From Rathayibacter caricis DSM 15933 (GTDB taxonomy: Bacteria; Actinomycetota; Actinomycetes; Actinomycetales; Microbacteriaceae): a stretch of DNA of 64,000 nucleotides. The notes below the pieces were generated by a model that was given only the letters and a program-made list of their open reading frames with translations, did not search any database and had not been told where the DNA came from. Positions 62,038 to 64,000 of this stretch are shown piece after piece. The DNA lies in contig NZ_PZPL01000001.1 in NCBI RefSeq assembly GCF_003044275.1, positions 744,001 through 808,000 on the forward strand. Direction: 5' to 3'. How positions within the stretch are numbered: position 1 is the stretch's first letter; each line of letters starts with the position of its first letter. Both the position numbers and the translations under genes were made by a program.

Positions 62038-62636
62038 CGTACGACGCAGCACAGAACAAGACCGCGGACGAGATCCGCGCCGACATCGAGCGCACCCGCG
62101 GCGAGCTGGGCACGGATGTGGACGCGCTGGCCGAGAAGGTCAGCCCGCACGCCATCGCTCAGCGCCAGACCGACAAGGTCAAGAACGCCGTCGGCTCGGT
62201 CCGCGACCGGGTGATGGGCACCGTGCACGACGCGACCGACTCGGTCTCGGGCTCGGTCTCCGGAGCGGGCGACTCCGTCAAGGGCGCCGCCGGCTCGGTC
62301 AAGGGCAAGGCCGAGGGCAACCCGCTCGCGGTCGGCCTGATCGCGCTCGGCGCGGGCCTGCTCGTCGCCTCCCTCATCCCGGCGTCCAGCGCCGAGAAGC
62401 AGGCGGCGTCGAAGGTCAAGGACTCGGCCCAGCCGGTCGTCGACAAGGTCACCGACGCGGCGAAGGAGGCGGCGAGCGAGCTCCAGGAGCCCGCGCAGCA
62501 GGCCTTCGCGTCCGTCAAGGAGACCGCGACCGACGCCGCCGCGAACGTCAAGGACGCCGGCACGTCCGCGACCGAGGACGTCAAGGACTCGGCCCGCGAG
62601 GCCAAGCACGCGGTGCAGGAGAACGGACAGGCGTAG
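62034..62636 (+). CDS. DUF3618 domain protein
   Basis: 200 residues. The N-terminus NKTADEIRADIERTRGELGT with the Asp/Ala-rich continuation is DUF3618. One membrane helix (about 101-117, LAVGLIALGAGLLVASLIP) separates it from a Lys/Ala/Asp-rich LEA-like C-terminus. Third gene of the coupled operon (ATGA start). Confidence 0.9.
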   Translation: MTYDAAQNKTADEIRADIERTRGELGTDVDALAEKVSPHAIAQRQTDKVKNAVGSVRDRVMGTVHDATDSVSGSVSGAGDSVKGAAGSVKGKAEGNPLAVGLIALGAGLLVASLIPASSAEKQAASKVKDSAQPVVDKVTDAAKEAASELQEPAQQAFASVKETATDAAANVKDAGTSATEDVKDSAREAKHAVQENGQA

Positions 62637-62655
62637 CCTCTCCCCTCACCTACGA

Positions 62656-62698
62656 GAAGGGCGGTGGATCCCCGGATCCGCCGCCCTTCTTCGTTCTC
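62656..62698 (+). terminator. Terminator of the DUF3618 operon
   Basis: GAAGGGCGGTGGATCC (62656-62671) pairs with GGATCCGCCGCCCTTC (62674-62689), one mismatch, followed by TTCGTTCTCTC. It lies 19 bases after the operon and just before the convergent epimerase stop at 62699. Confidence 0.85.
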
Positions 62699-63712
62699 TC
62701 AGCCCCGCAGCGGAGCCGATCCCGCCTTCGTGGTCCGCTCGGCGAGTCCGGCGAGCAATTCCCGGAACGCGTCCTCGGCCGTCCGCGTCGGTTCCCACCC
62801 GAGCACCTCGCGCGCCCGCTCGGTCGACATCACCGGCACGTTCGTCGCGATGTCGATCCACCCCGCGTCCGTCCGCTGGATCCGCAGGTGCCACGTCGCG
62901 GTGACGAGCGAGCGGATCAGACCGGTCGGCGCCGGGATCCAGCGCGCGCCGACGAGGTCCGCGATCCGCTGCGGTGTGAGCACCGGCTCGGCCGCGATGT
63001 TGAACGCGCCGCCCGCCCGACGGTCGATCGCCCGCCAGAACGCGTCGGCGACGTCGTCCGCGTGCACCGCCTGGAAGATCATCGTGCTCGGCAGCGGCAG
63101 CACCGGCGGCCGGATCCCTCCGAGCCACCGCGTCGGGTAGCGCGGCCCCGCGAAGAGCCCCGCGATCTCGGTCGCCGCCGCCTTCTGGAACACCAGCCCG
63201 GGCCGCAGCCGCGTGACGACGATCTCCGGATACGCCGCCTCGAACACGTCGAGCGCCCGCTCGTTCGCCGCCTTGTGCACGCTGTAGGTCGAGGTGTGCA
63301 GCCCGCCCGTGGGCCAGCTCTCGTCGACCCGCTGCGACTTCGGAGCCGCGCTGTAGGCGCCGACGGAGGAGGCCACCGCCACCTGCCCGACCCCGCTCGC
63401 GGCCGCCGCCTCGAGCACCTTCGCCGTGCCTCCGACTTCGACGAGGCGCTGGAACGCCGGATCGTGGCTGGGCTGGAGCGCCCACGCCAGGTGCACGACC
63501 GCGTCGACGCCCGCGAAGGCCTCGCGCAGGAGCCGCTGCGCCGCACTCGAGGCGACGTCGATCTCCTTCCACGTCACTCCCCGGTACTCGGAGGAGTCGG
63601 GGCGGGGCGCCCGGCGCGCGATGCCGACGACCTCGACCGACTCCTCCCGCTCGAGCCGCCGCAGCAGCGCCGTCCCCAGATTGCCCGTCGCTCCGACGAT
63701 CGCGATCCGCAT
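62699..63712 (-). CDS. NAD-dependent epimerase/dehydratase family protein
   Basis: 337 residues from ATG 63712. MRIAIVGATGNLGTALLRRL is the extended-SDR nucleotide-binding motif, ASSVGAY is the Ser region and YSVHKAANE is YxxxK. The C-terminus is of the atypical NAD-epimerase type. GGGGGAGG lies upstream of the ATG; the longer frame to 63808 is not family-like. The substrate (sugar nucleotide or other) is unknown. The 63713-63910 stretch upstream shows no gene. Confidence 0.9.
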   Translation of the reverse strand: MRIAIVGATGNLGTALLRRLEREESVEVVGIARRAPRPDSSEYRGVTWKEIDVASSAAQRLLREAFAGVDAVVHLAWALQPSHDPAFQRLVEVGGTAKVLEAAAASGVGQVAVASSVGAYSAAPKSQRVDESWPTGGLHTSTYSVHKAANERALDVFEAAYPEIVVTRLRPGLVFQKAAATEIAGLFAGPRYPTRWLGGIRPPVLPLPSTMIFQAVHADDVADAFWRAIDRRAGGAFNIAAEPVLTPQRIADLVGARWIPAPTGLIRSLVTATWHLRIQRTDAGWIDIATNVPVMSTERAREVLGWEPTRTAEDAFRELLAGLAERTTKAGSAPLRG

Positions 63713-63910
63713 GTCGATGTCCTCCCCCGGCCGGCAGGCGCCGCCGTGGTTCGAGGCTAGGCAGTGGTGTTGGGATGCCGCGGCGGCTTGACAGGTCGCT
63801 GCGACCATTGGTGACCTCGGCGGTGTGCGACAGAGCCGCTCCTCTCACTACGCCGTCAGGCGCATCCCTCCCGAGCGACCGCGCTGCCGGAATCAGGGCC
63901 TGAAAGGCGG

Positions 63911-63944
63911 GAGCCCGGCCCATCGAAGACGATGGGCCGGGCTC
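63911..63944 (-). terminator. Terminator of the gene entering from the right
   Basis: GAGCCCGGCCCATC (63911-63924) and GATGGGCCGGGCTC (63931-63944) form a perfect 14-base stem with a six-base loop, 25 bases past the stop codon at 63970. On the minus strand CCCGCCTTTCAGG follows. Confidence 0.75.
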
Positions 63945-63969
63945 GAGGTGCCTGCTGTTGCAGGGAGAG

Positions 63970-64000
63970 TCAGCAGGCCGGTGCTGTGACGTAGTCGACG
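63970..64000 (-). CDS. C-terminal end of an unidentified gene (5' part outside window)
   Basis: The minus strand reads VDYVTAPAC and a stop at 63970. Support is only the strong hairpin 25 bases downstream and the lack of another reason for it. Nothing can be said about function. Confidence 0.35.
   Translation of the reverse strand, partial: VDYVTAPAC

Overview
The window is very GC-rich actinobacterial DNA. The rRNA operon has no tRNA in its spacers, a DUF7882 protein is present, and the 16S variable region reads like Rathayibacter/Clavibacter-type Microbacteriaceae. I infer a Microbacteriaceae chromosome, probably Rathayibacter or a close relative. The family is fairly secure; the genus is a guess that needs a 16S comparison. 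I see no phage, insertion sequence, CRISPR array or tRNA gene.

Layout, left to right. 1-7.3 kb: the end of a 2-oxoglutarate/Fe(II) oxygenase, an SDR oxidoreductase, purC, an AraC and a MarR regulator, two small Microbacteriaceae proteins, an MFS transporter and a HAD-IIA phosphatase. 7.3-9.2 kb: a charge-segregated protein with 24 tandem octapeptides. 9.35-15.4 kb: a complete 16S-23S-5S operon on the minus strand with two similar promoters and a strong terminator. 15.5-19.2 kb: an unusual kinase-phosphodiesterase fusion and an MMPL transporter with a near-perfect operator. 19.2-25.2 kb: furA-katA, an HtrA-like protease, an extradiol-type VOC dioxygenase and purSQ. 25.3-29.7 kb: a palindromic repeat cluster, a GH65 phosphorylase/beta-phosphoglucomutase operon with a LacI-type operator, and a hicAB pair whose toxin is frameshifted. 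29.9-33.9 kb: a four-gene siderophore ABC importer behind a DtxR/IdeR box. 34-44 kb: DUF1697, an unknown protein, an Eis-like acetyltransferase, a MarP-like CvpA/protease, a PMT-type glycosyltransferase, purL, another repeat cluster and a regulator/serine hydrolase/membrane protein operon. 44-50 kb: two surface proteins, one an 810-residue orphan, two aldo/keto reductases, more palindromic repeats and a LysR regulator. 50.4-56.2 kb: a TetR regulator facing an MMPL transporter that carries a degenerate ABC ATPase tail, followed by a YhgE/Pip protein. 56.2-62.7 kb: a repeat cluster, then a stress cluster (chorismate mutase, Ohr, Zn-alcohol dehydrogenase, CsbD, Mn-catalase with a small lipoprotein, and a three-gene envelope-stress operon). 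62.7-64 kb: a sugar-epimerase-like protein and the last codons of one more gene.

How it works together. Housekeeping genes (rRNA, four purine genes in three places) alternate with iron uptake and peroxide defence modules (DtxR/IdeR box, FurA-KatA, Mn-catalase, Ohr) and with efflux systems under their own operators. The least familiar items are the kinase-phosphodiesterase fusion, the MMPL-ABC fusion with YhgE/Pip, a dispersed element family with 19-bp tandem tails, and the 810-residue membrane orphan.
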